Below the pieces are notes generated by a model that had not been told where the DNA came from, did no database searches, and saw nothing but the letters and a program-made list of their open reading frames with translations. Of a stretch of 64,000 bases of DNA, positions 7,967 to 16,629 are shown piece after piece. This stretch comes from Marispirochaeta sp964554875 (GTDB lineage Bacteria > Spirochaetota > Spirochaetia > JC444 > Marispirochaetaceae): NCBI GenBank assembly GCA_964554875.1, contig CAZKQJ010000002.1:62001-126000 (forward strand). The letters run 5' to 3'. Within the stretch, counting starts at the first letter, position 1; the number at the start of each line of letters is the position of its first letter. The position numbers and the translations under genes were made by a program.

Positions 7967-9478
7967 ATGGAAACACTTAATTTTCTGTTTCAGGGACTGG
8001 GTATTGCCATACAGCCGCTGAACATACTGTGGGTAACCATCGGGGGTATCCTCGGGACGGTAATCGGTATGCTTCCGGGGCTTGGACCTGCAACTGGTGT
8101 GGCAGTTCTTCTGCCATTGACTTTTGTGATGGGGCCGACAGCCTCCCTGATTACCATGGCGGGGGTCTACTACGGCGCCATGTACGGGGGATCAAGGTCC
8201 TCCATCCTGATTAACACCCCCGGAGACGGGGCCGCAGTGGCCGCAACATTTGACGGTTATCCCATGACTCTGAAAGGCGAGGCAGAAGCCGCCCTGGCGA
8301 TATCTGCCATTGCGTCCTTTATCGGTGGGGTAATCGCGACGATCCTTATGGTGGCGGTTGCTCTTCCGGTTGCCCGCTTTGCCCTCAGGTTCGGGCCCGC
8401 CGAATACTTCATGCTCTTTGTCTTTGCCTTATCGGCAACCGCCTCCATGAGCAAAGGAGACAGCCTGAAGGGTTTTATCGCCACCTTGCTTGGACTCATG
8501 ATCGCTACCATCGGTATCGACGGACAGTCCGGGATCAAACGCTTTACTTTCGGCATACTGGAACTTGAAGGGGGTATCGATTTTCTGGTCGTAATAATCG
8601 CCGTCTTTGCCCTTGGCGAGGTCTTCAAGAGTTTTCGGAACATAGCGGAGGGACATAAAAAGTCCCAGACCAAATTCGGAAAGATATGGATCAGCATGGC
8701 CCAGTGGAAACGTTGTATGTGGCCCATTCTGCGTTCCTCTCCCTTCGGCTTTTTTATCGGAGCCCTGCCTGGGGCCGGAGGAACCATGGCTTCCCTGCTC
8801 TCATACAATAACGAGAAGAATCTGTCCGACCATTCCGATGAGTTTGGTAAAGGAGCGATCGAGGGAGTCGCGGCACCCGAAGCTGCCAACAATGCTGCCT
8901 CGGTAGGGGCCATGATTCCCATGCTGACCCTGGGAATCCCTGGATCCGGGACCACCGCGGTCATGATGGGCGCCCTTCTAATGCTGGGACTCCAGCCGGG
9001 TCCCATGTTGTTCCAGCAGCAGTCCACCATCGTCTGGGCCCTCATAGCGAGCATGTTCGTTGGAAACATCATCCTTGCCTTTATCAACATTCCCATGGCA
9101 GGTGCCCTGGTGCGCGTGCTGTCGGTTCCGCCGAAAATTCTCTACCCCATTGTGCTTGGTCTGGCCTTTGTCGGAACCTATGCCATCAGTTACAGCGTAA
9201 TCGATTTTTACCTGCTGATAATATTCGGTGTAGTGGGGTATTTTCTTTCAGCCGCCAAAGTCCCGGCAACGCCTCTGATTCTGGCGGTGATAATCGGAAA
9301 CGACATGGAACAGTCCTTCCGGCAGGCCTTTGTCATATCCAACGGCAGCCTGAAGATCTTTTTTGCCTCGCCCCTCTGTATAGTTCTGTTTACCCTGACC
9401 ATAATTTCCATTGTGGGGCCGGTGATACGTGATTTTGTCGTTAAACGAAAGAACGCCACTGCAGATACCCAGGCTTGA
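7967..9478 (+). CDS. tctA: TctA large membrane subunit of tricarboxylate transporter
   Basis: This 503-residue protein has about 10-12 membrane helices. Family signatures are GTVIGMLPGLGPATGVAVLL near residue 30, YYGAMYGGSRSSILINTPGD, and LTLGIPGSGTTAVMMGALLM in the middle. TctA and TctB form the cation-driven permease that works with TctC in the periplasm. The start follows aggagttcacc. Its 3' end overlaps the likely citG start by about 50 bases. Confidence 0.96.
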   Translation: METLNFLFQGLGIAIQPLNILWVTIGGILGTVIGMLPGLGPATGVAVLLPLTFVMGPTASLITMAGVYYGAMYGGSRSSILINTPGDGAAVAATFDGYPMTLKGEAEAALAISAIASFIGGVIATILMVAVALPVARFALRFGPAEYFMLFVFALSATASMSKGDSLKGFIATLLGLMIATIGIDGQSGIKRFTFGILELEGGIDFLVVIIAVFALGEVFKSFRNIAEGHKKSQTKFGKIWISMAQWKRCMWPILRSSPFGFFIGALPGAGGTMASLLSYNNEKNLSDHSDEFGKGAIEGVAAPEAANNAASVGAMIPMLTLGIPGSGTTAVMMGALLMLGLQPGPMLFQQQSTIVWALIASMFVGNIILAFINIPMAGALVRVLSVPPKILYPIVLGLAFVGTYAISYSVIDFYLLIIFGVVGYFLSAAKVPATPLILAVIIGNDMEQSFRQAFVISNGSLKIFFASPLCIVLFTLTIISIVGPVIRDFVVKRKNATADTQA

Positions 9479-10361
9479 ACACACTTCCCGGTCCTATACG
9501 GACCGGGACCTGCCGTTTCGGCTTTCTTCAATTGCGAGGTATGCCATGATGCAGGAACTTGACACCACACCAAAGCCGGGTCTGGTGGACAGGGCTGACA
9601 GGGGTGCACATGGGGATATGGACTATGCCTGCTTTCGTAGCAGTATCGATGCAGTAGCGCCGTATTTTTCAACTGCCGCGGCGCTGGCGGCGGGAAAAAA
9701 CCCGGATGCCGTCCTGTGGGGGAAGGTCCGAAAGATCGGCTGTGAGGCTGAAGCTGCCATGTTCTCCGCAACTGAAGGAGTAAACACCCACAAAGGGCAG
9801 ATCTTTGTGCTGATGCTCCTGGTCTCCGCCGCTGCAGCTGAAGGGGCTTCAGATATTTCGGGGCTGCAGAAGGGGGTCCGCGTCATGATCCGGGGCATGG
9901 TGCACAAGGAGCTGGGCAATGGGCTGCATAATAAAAATGAACTCAGCCATGGTGAAAGGCTCTTTCTCTCCCATGGAATCACCGGTGTCCGAGGCGAAGC
10001 TGAAGCCGGCTTTCCAGTAATCTTTGAATGCGGCTTACCGGTCTATACCGCCATGCTCAGCAGCGGCTATTCCGTGAATGACGCGTCCCTTCAGGCACTG
10101 CTCGCCATGATGTGCAGCGCAGAGGATACCACGGTTGTTCATCGGGGGGGGCTCGAAGCCCTGAGATTTGTGCAGACCTCGAGCCTGACAGCCCTTGCCC
10201 TCGGTGGCATGCGTACTGAAACAGGGAAAAATTATGTGACAGCCATGAACAGGGAGTTCATCCGTCGGAGAATAAGCCCGGGAGGTTGCGCCGACCTTCT
10301 GGCGGGAACCATTTTTGTCCATAGAGCAGTAAGGGGGCGGGGGATGCATGGCTGCGGTTGA
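9429..10361 (+). CDS. citG: Triphosphoribosyl-dephospho-CoA synthase
   Basis: This protein of up to 310 residues makes the citrate lyase prosthetic group precursor from ATP and dephospho-CoA. Signatures are TPKPGLVDRADRGAHGDMDY, EAEAAMFSATEGVNTHKGQIF and the late DTTVVHRGGLEAL. The start is uncertain. GTG at 9429 (or TTG at 9435) overlaps tctA; the ATG at 9546 would cut off part of the conserved N-terminal helix (RLSSIARYAMMQEL), so an upstream start is preferred. It overlaps citX by 14 bases. Confidence 0.88.
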   Translation: MILSLNERTPLQIPRLEHTSRSYTDRDLPFRLSSIARYAMMQELDTTPKPGLVDRADRGAHGDMDYACFRSSIDAVAPYFSTAAALAAGKNPDAVLWGKVRKIGCEAEAAMFSATEGVNTHKGQIFVLMLLVSAAAAEGASDISGLQKGVRVMIRGMVHKELGNGLHNKNELSHGERLFLSHGITGVRGEAEAGFPVIFECGLPVYTAMLSSGYSVNDASLQALLAMMCSAEDTTVVHRGGLEALRFVQTSSLTALALGGMRTETGKNYVTAMNREFIRRRISPGGCADLLAGTIFVHRAVRGRGMHGCG

Positions 10362-10869
10362 ACTGAAGGAGATCCTGGCGGCCAGGGAGACAAGGACTCG
10401 CAGAATAAGGAGCCTCCTTGTCCGGTACCGGCTGCCTCTTCTTGTCCTGACCCTGAACATTCCGGGACCTGATAAAACCCCCGGATGGGCGGAAAACGTC
10501 TTCACCGCCGGCATACGCGCGGCCCGGGAAACATTTACCCCGCTGCACGAAAAAGCCTGCAGACCTTCCAGCGGTTTCGAATGGTACGCTATTGCAGAGG
10601 GGGTCCCCCTTCATCTGAAAAAAGCAGCCATCGGCATTGAGGAAACCCATCCCCTGGGGCGTCTCTTCGACCTCGATCTGCATGTCCCGGATTCTCCGCA
10701 GCTTGACCGCGAAGCCCTGGGACTGGGACCACGGCGCTGCCTTGTCTGCGACAGGCCCGCCCATGAGTGCGCGCGCAGCCGCCGACATGGCCTCGATGAG
10801 CTGCTGGAGAAAGCCTGTACCCTTGCAGAGTCCTGCGCGGCTGACCTGGGGTATACATTACAAAAATAG
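10348..10869 (+). CDS. citX: Apo-citrate lyase phosphoribosyl-dephospho-CoA transferase
   Basis: This 173-residue protein attaches the prosthetic group to CitD. Supporting features are an early LKEILAARETRTRRIRSLL helix, NIPGPDKTP, a GVPLHLKKAAIGIEETHPLGRLFDLDLHV stretch split by conserved H and E residues, and a C-terminal RRCLVCDRPAHECARSRRH, which is characteristic of CitX. It is the last gene of the cluster. Together with citG it completes the set needed to make holo-citrate lyase. Confidence 0.92.
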   Translation: MAAVELKEILAARETRTRRIRSLLVRYRLPLLVLTLNIPGPDKTPGWAENVFTAGIRAARETFTPLHEKACRPSSGFEWYAIAEGVPLHLKKAAIGIEETHPLGRLFDLDLHVPDSPQLDREALGLGPRRCLVCDRPAHECARSRRHGLDELLEKACTLAESCAADLGYTLQK

Positions 10870-10943
10870 TAATATACTGTAGGCTCAACAGCTGTCGATA
10901 CAAGGCACGAAGTGCAGTTTCAGCGACAGCAAAGTGAGTGTGT

Positions 10944-12413
10944 ATGGAAAACTGTAATTTCCCGGATTATATCGGAAACCTCAAGGCGAAGCTAAAATCA
11001 GCATTTCAGAGTCCTATAATCGGCCTGCCGGACGACTGGCGTACAGGGCTCCTGGGCGCCTCTCCGTTCTCGGTTTTTATTCCCTCCAGATTCGGCGGGC
11101 GGGGGCAAAAGGTTCATGAATGCCTGACGGTACTGGAAACCTGTTCCTATGAATCCCTGCCGTTCTCGCTGATTACGGGAATAAACGGCGCCCTCTTTTT
11201 ACAACCCGTTTCTAAATACGCCGAAGAGAAGATTCAGGAACAAGTCTTTCACGATTTTCTACATCACCGGAGTCTTGGCGGACTGATGATTACCGAGCCG
11301 GATTTTGGTTCCGATGCCCTGCAGATGCGGAGCAGCTTCAGGAAGATAAAAGATGCTTACCATCTTCGGGGTATCAAACACTGGGGAGGGCTAACCGGTC
11401 GGGCCGACTACTGGCTCTTAACCGCCCGGGGAGAAACAGAAGACGGGGGCCTGGATCGCAGCATCAATTTCTTCGTGTGGGACAAAAGTCTCGGCGGCAT
11501 TGAGGTGGAAGAGTATTACGACAGCCTTGGCCTGGAGATGATCCCCTACGGACGCAACAGAATTGATACCCATCTGCCGTCAGAGAGACGTCTCAAACCG
11601 GAGGGCAGCGGCGTGCGGATGCTGCTGGATCTGCTGCATCGCAGCCGGCTTCAGTTTCCGGGGATGGCCATGGGTTTTATAAAACGGCTGCTGGACGAAG
11701 CGCGGCAGCATGTACGCAGTCGGAGGGTCGGAGGAAAACCCCTTTCCGGTTATGATCAGGTGCAGGACCGTATGGCGGTGCTGCAATCCTACTACACAGT
11801 AAGTTCCGCCATGTGTGCTTACGCCTCAGGTACGGCGGGGGTGGAAAAGGATTGTTCCGGTCTTGCTCTTCCCGCAAATGCCATAAAAAGCGTTATAACC
11901 GACATGATGCAGTCTGCAGCGCAGTCATTCTTGCAGCTGGTGGGAGCCAAGGGGTATCGTCGGGATCATATCGCCGGGCAGGCTCTGGTGGACAGCCGTC
12001 CGTTTCAGATTTTTGAAGGGTCCAACGACATCCTCTATGAACAGATCGCCGAAGCCGTGCTTAAATCAATGCAGCGTTTTAAGGAGTCCAATGTTTATCG
12101 GTATCTGAAAACCTCCGAGCTTGTTTCCCGCGCGGCGGTCTGGATGAGGGAGTCCCTCGATTTTTCACTGACATCAGGCCTCTCTCAGCGCAAAAAAGTC
12201 GATCTCGGCCGAATCCTGGGCCGACTGATTTCTGTTCAGATGGTGATGAATCTGGGTGATCGAGGGTTTCGACAGGATCTGGTCAGGAATTGTCTGGGAA
12301 TAATGAAGCGCCATATACAATCGCTGCTTGGTAAATTTTCTGATTCCCAGCAGATCCAGCTGATCGATGATTACGAAGAAGGGAGTGCCTGGCAGAGATT
12401 TATTCCAAGCTGA
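10944..12413 (+). CDS. Acyl-CoA dehydrogenase family protein
   Basis: This flavoprotein has about 489 residues, counted from ATG at 10944; an in-frame GTG lies 6 bases upstream. It has the three-part ACAD layout: an N-terminal helical domain, the middle FAD/substrate domain with LGGLMITEPDFGSDALQM, and the C-terminal helical domain. The general-base Glu is expected in FQIFEGSNDILYEQ, matching the YEGT motif of the family. An unusually long C-terminal tail of about 110 residues follows, resembling divergent bacterial ACADs. No electron-transfer flavoprotein or CoA ligase genes are adjacent, so the substrate is unknown. The 68 bases after citX show no clear terminator. Confidence 0.82.
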   Translation: MENCNFPDYIGNLKAKLKSAFQSPIIGLPDDWRTGLLGASPFSVFIPSRFGGRGQKVHECLTVLETCSYESLPFSLITGINGALFLQPVSKYAEEKIQEQVFHDFLHHRSLGGLMITEPDFGSDALQMRSSFRKIKDAYHLRGIKHWGGLTGRADYWLLTARGETEDGGLDRSINFFVWDKSLGGIEVEEYYDSLGLEMIPYGRNRIDTHLPSERRLKPEGSGVRMLLDLLHRSRLQFPGMAMGFIKRLLDEARQHVRSRRVGGKPLSGYDQVQDRMAVLQSYYTVSSAMCAYASGTAGVEKDCSGLALPANAIKSVITDMMQSAAQSFLQLVGAKGYRRDHIAGQALVDSRPFQIFEGSNDILYEQIAEAVLKSMQRFKESNVYRYLKTSELVSRAAVWMRESLDFSLTSGLSQRKKVDLGRILGRLISVQMVMNLGDRGFRQDLVRNCLGIMKRHIQSLLGKFSDSQQIQLIDDYEEGSAWQRFIPS

Positions 12414-12542
12414 TGAAAATGAAACTGTATCGTATATCAGAATTATGCGCTATGTGTCCCATTTTCAAAGGGAATATCCATGCAAAACGCCTTGCCGATG
12501 CAGCCATTAGCGCACCGGTATCATTTCAATAGCTTTTTGAAC

Positions 12543-12565
12543 CGTCCCGGGTTATACTCGGGACG
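12543..12565 (+). promoter_or_regulatory. Inverted repeat around a -10 box at the AraC gene start
   Basis: CGTCCCG (12543-12549) and CGGGACG (12559-12565) form a perfect 7+7 bp inverted repeat, with the -10-like TATACT (12553-12558) in the centre. The right arm ends on the first base of the GTG start codon. A protein bound here would block transcription, so self-repression is plausible. No good -35 is visible. The preceding 150 bases (12414-12542) hold no gene that I can recognise. Confidence 0.4.
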
Positions 12566-13692
12566 TGTCTTTTCTTGAGTTCCTTGCAGGCTTGGGCGCG
12601 GCCCAGGGATTTCTGCTTCTTGTACTCATCGGACTGCGCTTTCGTCACCATGAAAATCTTCCTCTGGCCCTTTTGGTACTGGTCTTCTCTCTCCGGCTCG
12701 GAACAATACCGTTCTGGAGTGCCGGAGCCCTGCTGAAGGCTCCATGGCTGTGGCCGGCGACAACGCCGCTCCCCTTTCTGTTCGGACCGCTGCTCTGGTG
12801 GTTTATCAGGAATATTGCAGTTGGTAACCATAAAAACTCCCGGGGTTTTGTATTCCATTTTTCCCCTTATTTTGCTGAAGTCAGTGTCATCACCCTGACC
12901 ATCCTCGCCATGGATCCTACGGCGTACCGGGACTTTGTGCTCTCTGTTTTCGCAGGCTCTCCGCCCTATTGGCTGCCAGTGCGAAATGCGCTGAAGGTTG
13001 TTGTGAACGTGGTGTACCTGGTACTGTCCGCCCGGATTGTGTTCGGCTGTAATCCCCGGGATATTTCCCGGCCATGTCGGTTCTGGCTACGGATTCTGGT
13101 TGTGCTGCCGTCCATAGTGCTCGCAGCTTATGCCTTTGTCGCTGTTTATCCGCCCGCAAGCGCGTGGCTGGCTGCCGGCGGATGCATCCCCTTTATAATT
13201 CTTGCCAGCTCGATGGCTGTGCTTGTTTATGTAATTTCTTTTCTTGTCCTCGCTGTGCCTCAGGTCCTGACAGGAGGCAATGGATCCTTGTCAGGGGGAC
13301 GCTCAGGCAGAGAAGAACTGTGCTCTGAGGATGAATCAGCTGCAATTTCCGAAAAAGTAAAAGAGATTCTTGATGCGGGAGCATTTCATGATACACATCT
13401 CTCCCTGAATAAACTGGCTAAGCAACTTGATATACATCCGAATCGTGTTTCGTATGTGATAAACCATGTTTATAATGAGTCCTTTTGTTCCCTGGTCAAC
13501 GATTACCGCTTGCGATATTTCCAGAACCGGGTGGAGGAGGGGGCTCTGATTACTCACAGTATTCTGGAATTGGCCATGGAGGCAGGGTTTTCTTCCAAGA
13601 GCACCTTTAACCGGGTTTTCAAGGAGGCTACCGGACTTTCGCCTTCTGAATATGCACGAAGATACAAGGGAGAATGGGCGGCGGATTCGTGA
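12565..13692 (+). CDS. Membrane-anchored AraC-type transcription regulator
   Basis: This 375-residue protein has about seven hydrophobic segments in residues 5-240 and an AraC-type double helix-turn-helix in the last 100. The first HTH is in LSLNKLAKQLDIHPNRVSYVIN, and the second lies around ILELAMEAGFSSKSTFNRVFKE with the ATGLSPSEYARR ending. Regulators with a 7TM sensor fused to AraC are common in spirochaetes and Bacteroidetes and are thought to sense signals at the membrane. There is no Shine-Dalgarno sequence before the GTG. The target is unknown. Confidence 0.86.
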   Translation: MSFLEFLAGLGAAQGFLLLVLIGLRFRHHENLPLALLVLVFSLRLGTIPFWSAGALLKAPWLWPATTPLPFLFGPLLWWFIRNIAVGNHKNSRGFVFHFSPYFAEVSVITLTILAMDPTAYRDFVLSVFAGSPPYWLPVRNALKVVVNVVYLVLSARIVFGCNPRDISRPCRFWLRILVVLPSIVLAAYAFVAVYPPASAWLAAGGCIPFIILASSMAVLVYVISFLVLAVPQVLTGGNGSLSGGRSGREELCSEDESAAISEKVKEILDAGAFHDTHLSLNKLAKQLDIHPNRVSYVINHVYNESFCSLVNDYRLRYFQNRVEEGALITHSILELAMEAGFSSKSTFNRVFKEATGLSPSEYARRYKGEWAADS

Positions 13693-13725
13693 TTTCTGTT
13701 GAGCATGAGGAGCAATACTAGGAAA

Positions 13726-15213
13726 TTACACCCGAGGCAGCTTTTCAAACACCTTGCGGTAATGAAAACCGTAGATTGCCAGGGTCGTAGCCAGCGGGAA
13801 ACAGCGCGGACGTCTGATGATCGTCCACAGCATCAGCTTCCAGTAGTGCAGCCTCTCCTTGCCGACGATCCCGAGAAGCACAACTGATTTTATCAGCGCA
13901 ATGATGTGAACCGGGCGAAACCGGAAGAATTTCCTGACCGGTGGGGAGTATATCGTAAGAAACTTTTTAACCCGTTTGTAATAGTATTTTGGCGAGTAGA
14001 TGGTGGATACTATCTTCCTGTAACCCTTGAGCAGTGTGTTCAGATTCATGGCGGGTTTGAAGTTTATCGACATGTCGGTGTTGTTCCCTGTCTCTTCGCT
14101 GACAAGTCGGTTTTCACGCTTCAGTCTCTGATAGAGCCGTGTTCCTTTTAATGCGGTCAGAAGGCCGACCATGGCGGTTACCACCGTACTCTCCTGGACA
14201 AAGCGGATCTGGTCCTCAAATATACTTGCAGGATCGCTGTCGAATCCGACGATAAATCCGCCCTGGACCTCCATCCCGTGCTGATTGATTGTTTTGATGG
14301 AGGCAAGCATGTCCCTGTCTATATTCTGTACCTTCGAGCACTCCTTCAGACTGGCCTCGTTCGGGGTTTCAATCCCAACAAAGACCCTGTTGAATCCGGC
14401 TTTGCCCATGAGATGCAGCAGCTCCTCGTCATCGGCGATGTTGAGTGATGCCTGGGTGTTGAAGGTAAACGGGTAGCGATGGTCCTCCATCCAGCGGATA
14501 ATGGCCGGCAGAGTCTCTTTTTTTAGAACTGATTTGCTTCCTATGAAGTTATCATCCACAAAAAAGACGTTGTCTTTCCAGCCGGTGGAGTAAATATTCT
14601 CCAGCTCTGCGGTAATCTGGCAGGCTGTTTTTATCCGTGTTCGCCTGCCGTAAAGCAGGGTTATATCACAGAACTCACAATCAAAGGGGCAGCCTCGGGA
14701 ATGCTGGATCGACAGGGAGGCGTACTTTTTGGTTCTTATCAGGTCCCAGCGGGGCAGGGGAGTATCGCCAAGGTTCGCCCAATTTTCCGAAGAATAGATA
14801 TGCCTTGCTGAACCTCGCTGAAAATCCTGCAGGAATTGCGGCAGAGTCAGTTCCGCTTCATTCAGCACAAAATAATCGACCTCCGGAAAACTCTCCCATC
14901 CGGTGGTAAAAAGAGGTCCCCCCGCTACGGTTTTTACACCCAATCCGGCGCAACGCTCAATGACCCTTCGGGCGGAATCCTTTTGTACAGACATCCCCCC
15001 GATAAACACAAGATTCGCCCTGCGGATACTGGAGTCCCTGAGGGGTGCCACATTCATGTCGACAAGTTCAATATCCCAGTCGGTAGGCAGCATTGCTGCA
15101 ACAGTGAGGAGCCCCAGGGGAGGACTTCCGGATTTTTTCAGAACGAACTTCAGGGCCTTTTTATAGCTCCAGAAAGTCTCGGGAAATTCCGGGTATACTA
15201 TAAGGAGGTTCAT
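13726..15213 (-). CDS. B12-binding radical SAM protein with C-terminal DUF4070-type domain
   Basis: This protein has about 495 residues; the ATG at 15213 (MNLLIVYPEFPETFWSYK) follows ataaaggt and is preferred over an upstream in-frame start. The N-terminal 150 residues look like a cobalamin-binding fold. The radical SAM cluster motif is in HSRGCPFDCEFCDITLLYGR (CxxxCxxC), followed by VFFVDDNFIGSK and GFNRVFVGIETPN, which are typical of the B12/radical SAM superfamily. The C-terminal part matches the widespread family of this layout whose substrate is unknown. Neighbours give no clue. Confidence 0.85.
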   Translation of the reverse strand: MNLLIVYPEFPETFWSYKKALKFVLKKSGSPPLGLLTVAAMLPTDWDIELVDMNVAPLRDSSIRRANLVFIGGMSVQKDSARRVIERCAGLGVKTVAGGPLFTTGWESFPEVDYFVLNEAELTLPQFLQDFQRGSARHIYSSENWANLGDTPLPRWDLIRTKKYASLSIQHSRGCPFDCEFCDITLLYGRRTRIKTACQITAELENIYSTGWKDNVFFVDDNFIGSKSVLKKETLPAIIRWMEDHRYPFTFNTQASLNIADDEELLHLMGKAGFNRVFVGIETPNEASLKECSKVQNIDRDMLASIKTINQHGMEVQGGFIVGFDSDPASIFEDQIRFVQESTVVTAMVGLLTALKGTRLYQRLKRENRLVSEETGNNTDMSINFKPAMNLNTLLKGYRKIVSTIYSPKYYYKRVKKFLTIYSPPVRKFFRFRPVHIIALIKSVVLLGIVGKERLHYWKLMLWTIIRRPRCFPLATTLAIYGFHYRKVFEKLPRV

Positions 15214-15286
15214 GACATTACCTTTATCCTTCAGTATACCCCTGCTCCCGAAAAACAGCAAATGAAAACGGGATAGTGATCCTGAA

Positions 15287-16402
15287 CTACAGAATCGCGT
15301 TCAGTGCCTTAAGCAGCCGGTCGACATGCTCAGTACGGGCGGTGTTCCCCATCAGACCGATGCGCCATACCTTGCCCGCAAAGTCACCGAGACCTCCGCC
15401 GATTTCGATGCTATATTCATAGCGCAGGCGCTTTCTTGCCTCGGCATCGTCAATCCCTTCGGGAATCCGGACCGCATTCAGCATGGGAAGACGGTAAGGA
15501 GGCTCCACGACCATACTCATGCCCAGCTTTTCGAGACCTTCCACCAGGCGCTCATGGGCCCTGGCATGGCGTCTGTAGACCTTCTCCAAGCCCTCTTCCA
15601 GGACCAGATAGAGAGCCTGGTAGAGTCCGTAGAGCATGTTGATGGGGGCGGTATGGTGATAGGCCCGCTTTTTACCGGCCCAGTAGTTGGCCACCATGCT
15701 CATGTCCAGGTACCAGTTGGGGACTTTGGTCCTGCGGTTCATGATGCTGTCTACGGCCCGCTGACTGAAGGATACCGGGGCAAGGCCGGGCGGACAGGAG
15801 AGGCACTTCTGGGTTCCGCTGTAAACGGCGTCTACCTTCCAGTCGTCCACATCCACCTCCATGCCTCCCAGGCTGGTTACCGTGTCCAGCAGATAAAAGG
15901 CACCGTCGCCCCGGGAGGCCACAAGCTCGCCCACCTCTTCTGCGGGATTGCAGACCCCGGTGGAGGTTTCGGCATGTACCATGGAGACGATCCTGTATTT
16001 CTTTTTTCCTAGTGTCTCGGCAACTCTATCGGGGTCAACGGGTTTTCCCCAGGTAAACTCCAGGGCATCCGCCTCCGCCCCCAGGCGCTGGGCTATATCC
16101 AGCTGTCTTTTGCCGAAGACGCCGTTGACGATTATGAGTACAGGATCTCCTGGCTCTATCAGATTTACCAGAACAGTTTCCATGCCCGCCGAACCGGTCC
16201 CGGAGACGGGTATGGTAAGGGAGTTTTTTGTACGGAAAACAGTCTGGAGCATCCCCTTTATGCCGTCCATGATTTGGATAAAGTAGGGATCCAGGTGCCC
16301 CAGGGTCGGCCTGGCCATGGCTTCGTACACTTCGGGATAGGTGAGGGATGGACCGGGACCCATGAGCAGAATCTCTTCGATTCCCTTCAGCTTGTTTTCC
16401 AT
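15287..16402 (-). CDS. PLP-dependent alanine-glyoxylate/serine-pyruvate type aminotransferase
   Basis: This class V aminotransferase has about 371 residues. I chose ATG 16402 (MENKLKGIEEILLMGPGP) because ggaggat sits 8 bases upstream; an in-frame ATG 36 bases earlier has no such site. Motifs are LLMGPGPSLTYPEVYEAM, SGTGSAGMETVL, the aspartate in FYLLDTVTSLGG, and the PLP Lys in YSGTQKCLSCPPGLAPVSF. Likely reactions are alanine or serine with glyoxylate or pyruvate; exact substrates cannot be told from the sequence. It lies downstream of the CAU tRNA on the same strand. Confidence 0.88.
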   Translation of the reverse strand: MENKLKGIEEILLMGPGPSLTYPEVYEAMARPTLGHLDPYFIQIMDGIKGMLQTVFRTKNSLTIPVSGTGSAGMETVLVNLIEPGDPVLIIVNGVFGKRQLDIAQRLGAEADALEFTWGKPVDPDRVAETLGKKKYRIVSMVHAETSTGVCNPAEEVGELVASRGDGAFYLLDTVTSLGGMEVDVDDWKVDAVYSGTQKCLSCPPGLAPVSFSQRAVDSIMNRRTKVPNWYLDMSMVANYWAGKKRAYHHTAPINMLYGLYQALYLVLEEGLEKVYRRHARAHERLVEGLEKLGMSMVVEPPYRLPMLNAVRIPEGIDDAEARKRLRYEYSIEIGGGLGDFAGKVWRIGLMGNTARTEHVDRLLKALNAIL

Positions 16403-16467
16403 ATAGATCCTCCGTTTTGTGATGCGGTCTTTGTTCATTATAATGGCAGAAGCTGCGGCATCGCAAA

Positions 16468-16500
16468 TAAAAAAAGCACCCTCGCAAATGAGGGTGCTTT
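16468..16500 (-). terminator. Rho-independent terminator after the CAU tRNA
   Basis: On the minus strand GCACCCTC pairs with GAGGGTGC (16476-16483 with 16490-16497) and is followed by seven Ts. It lies just past the tRNA 3' end and before the aminotransferase. Confidence 0.88.
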
Positions 16501-16503
16501 ATC

Positions 16504-16577
16504 TGGGCCCACCAGGACTTGAACCTGGGACCCACGGATTATGAGTCCGTTGCTCTAACCAACTGAGCTATAGGCCC
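16504..16577 (-). tRNA. tRNA with CAU anticodon (Ile2 or elongator Met)
   Basis: This 74-base cloverleaf has acceptor GGGCCTA/TGGGCCC (one G-U pair), the D arm in AGCTCAGTTGGTTAGAGC, anticodon stem ACGGA/TCCGT with loop CTCATAA, and T arm with GGTTCAAGTCC. The discriminator is A, and CCA is not encoded. It lacks the initiator features. Acceptor pairs 4-69 and 5-68 are both C-G, which in known systems favour TilS recognition, so an AUA-reading tRNA-Ile2 is possible; elongator Met is not excluded. Confidence 0.93.
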
Positions 16578-16629
16578 GACAGGCACTAATAAAAGCACAG
16601 GCGGGGGTATTTTGTCAATCGAATCGTCC

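Noticed and set aside
9546..10361. ATG 9546 as citG start
   Set aside because: It would remove part of the N-terminal helix that precedes the conserved TPKPGLVD motif in the family.
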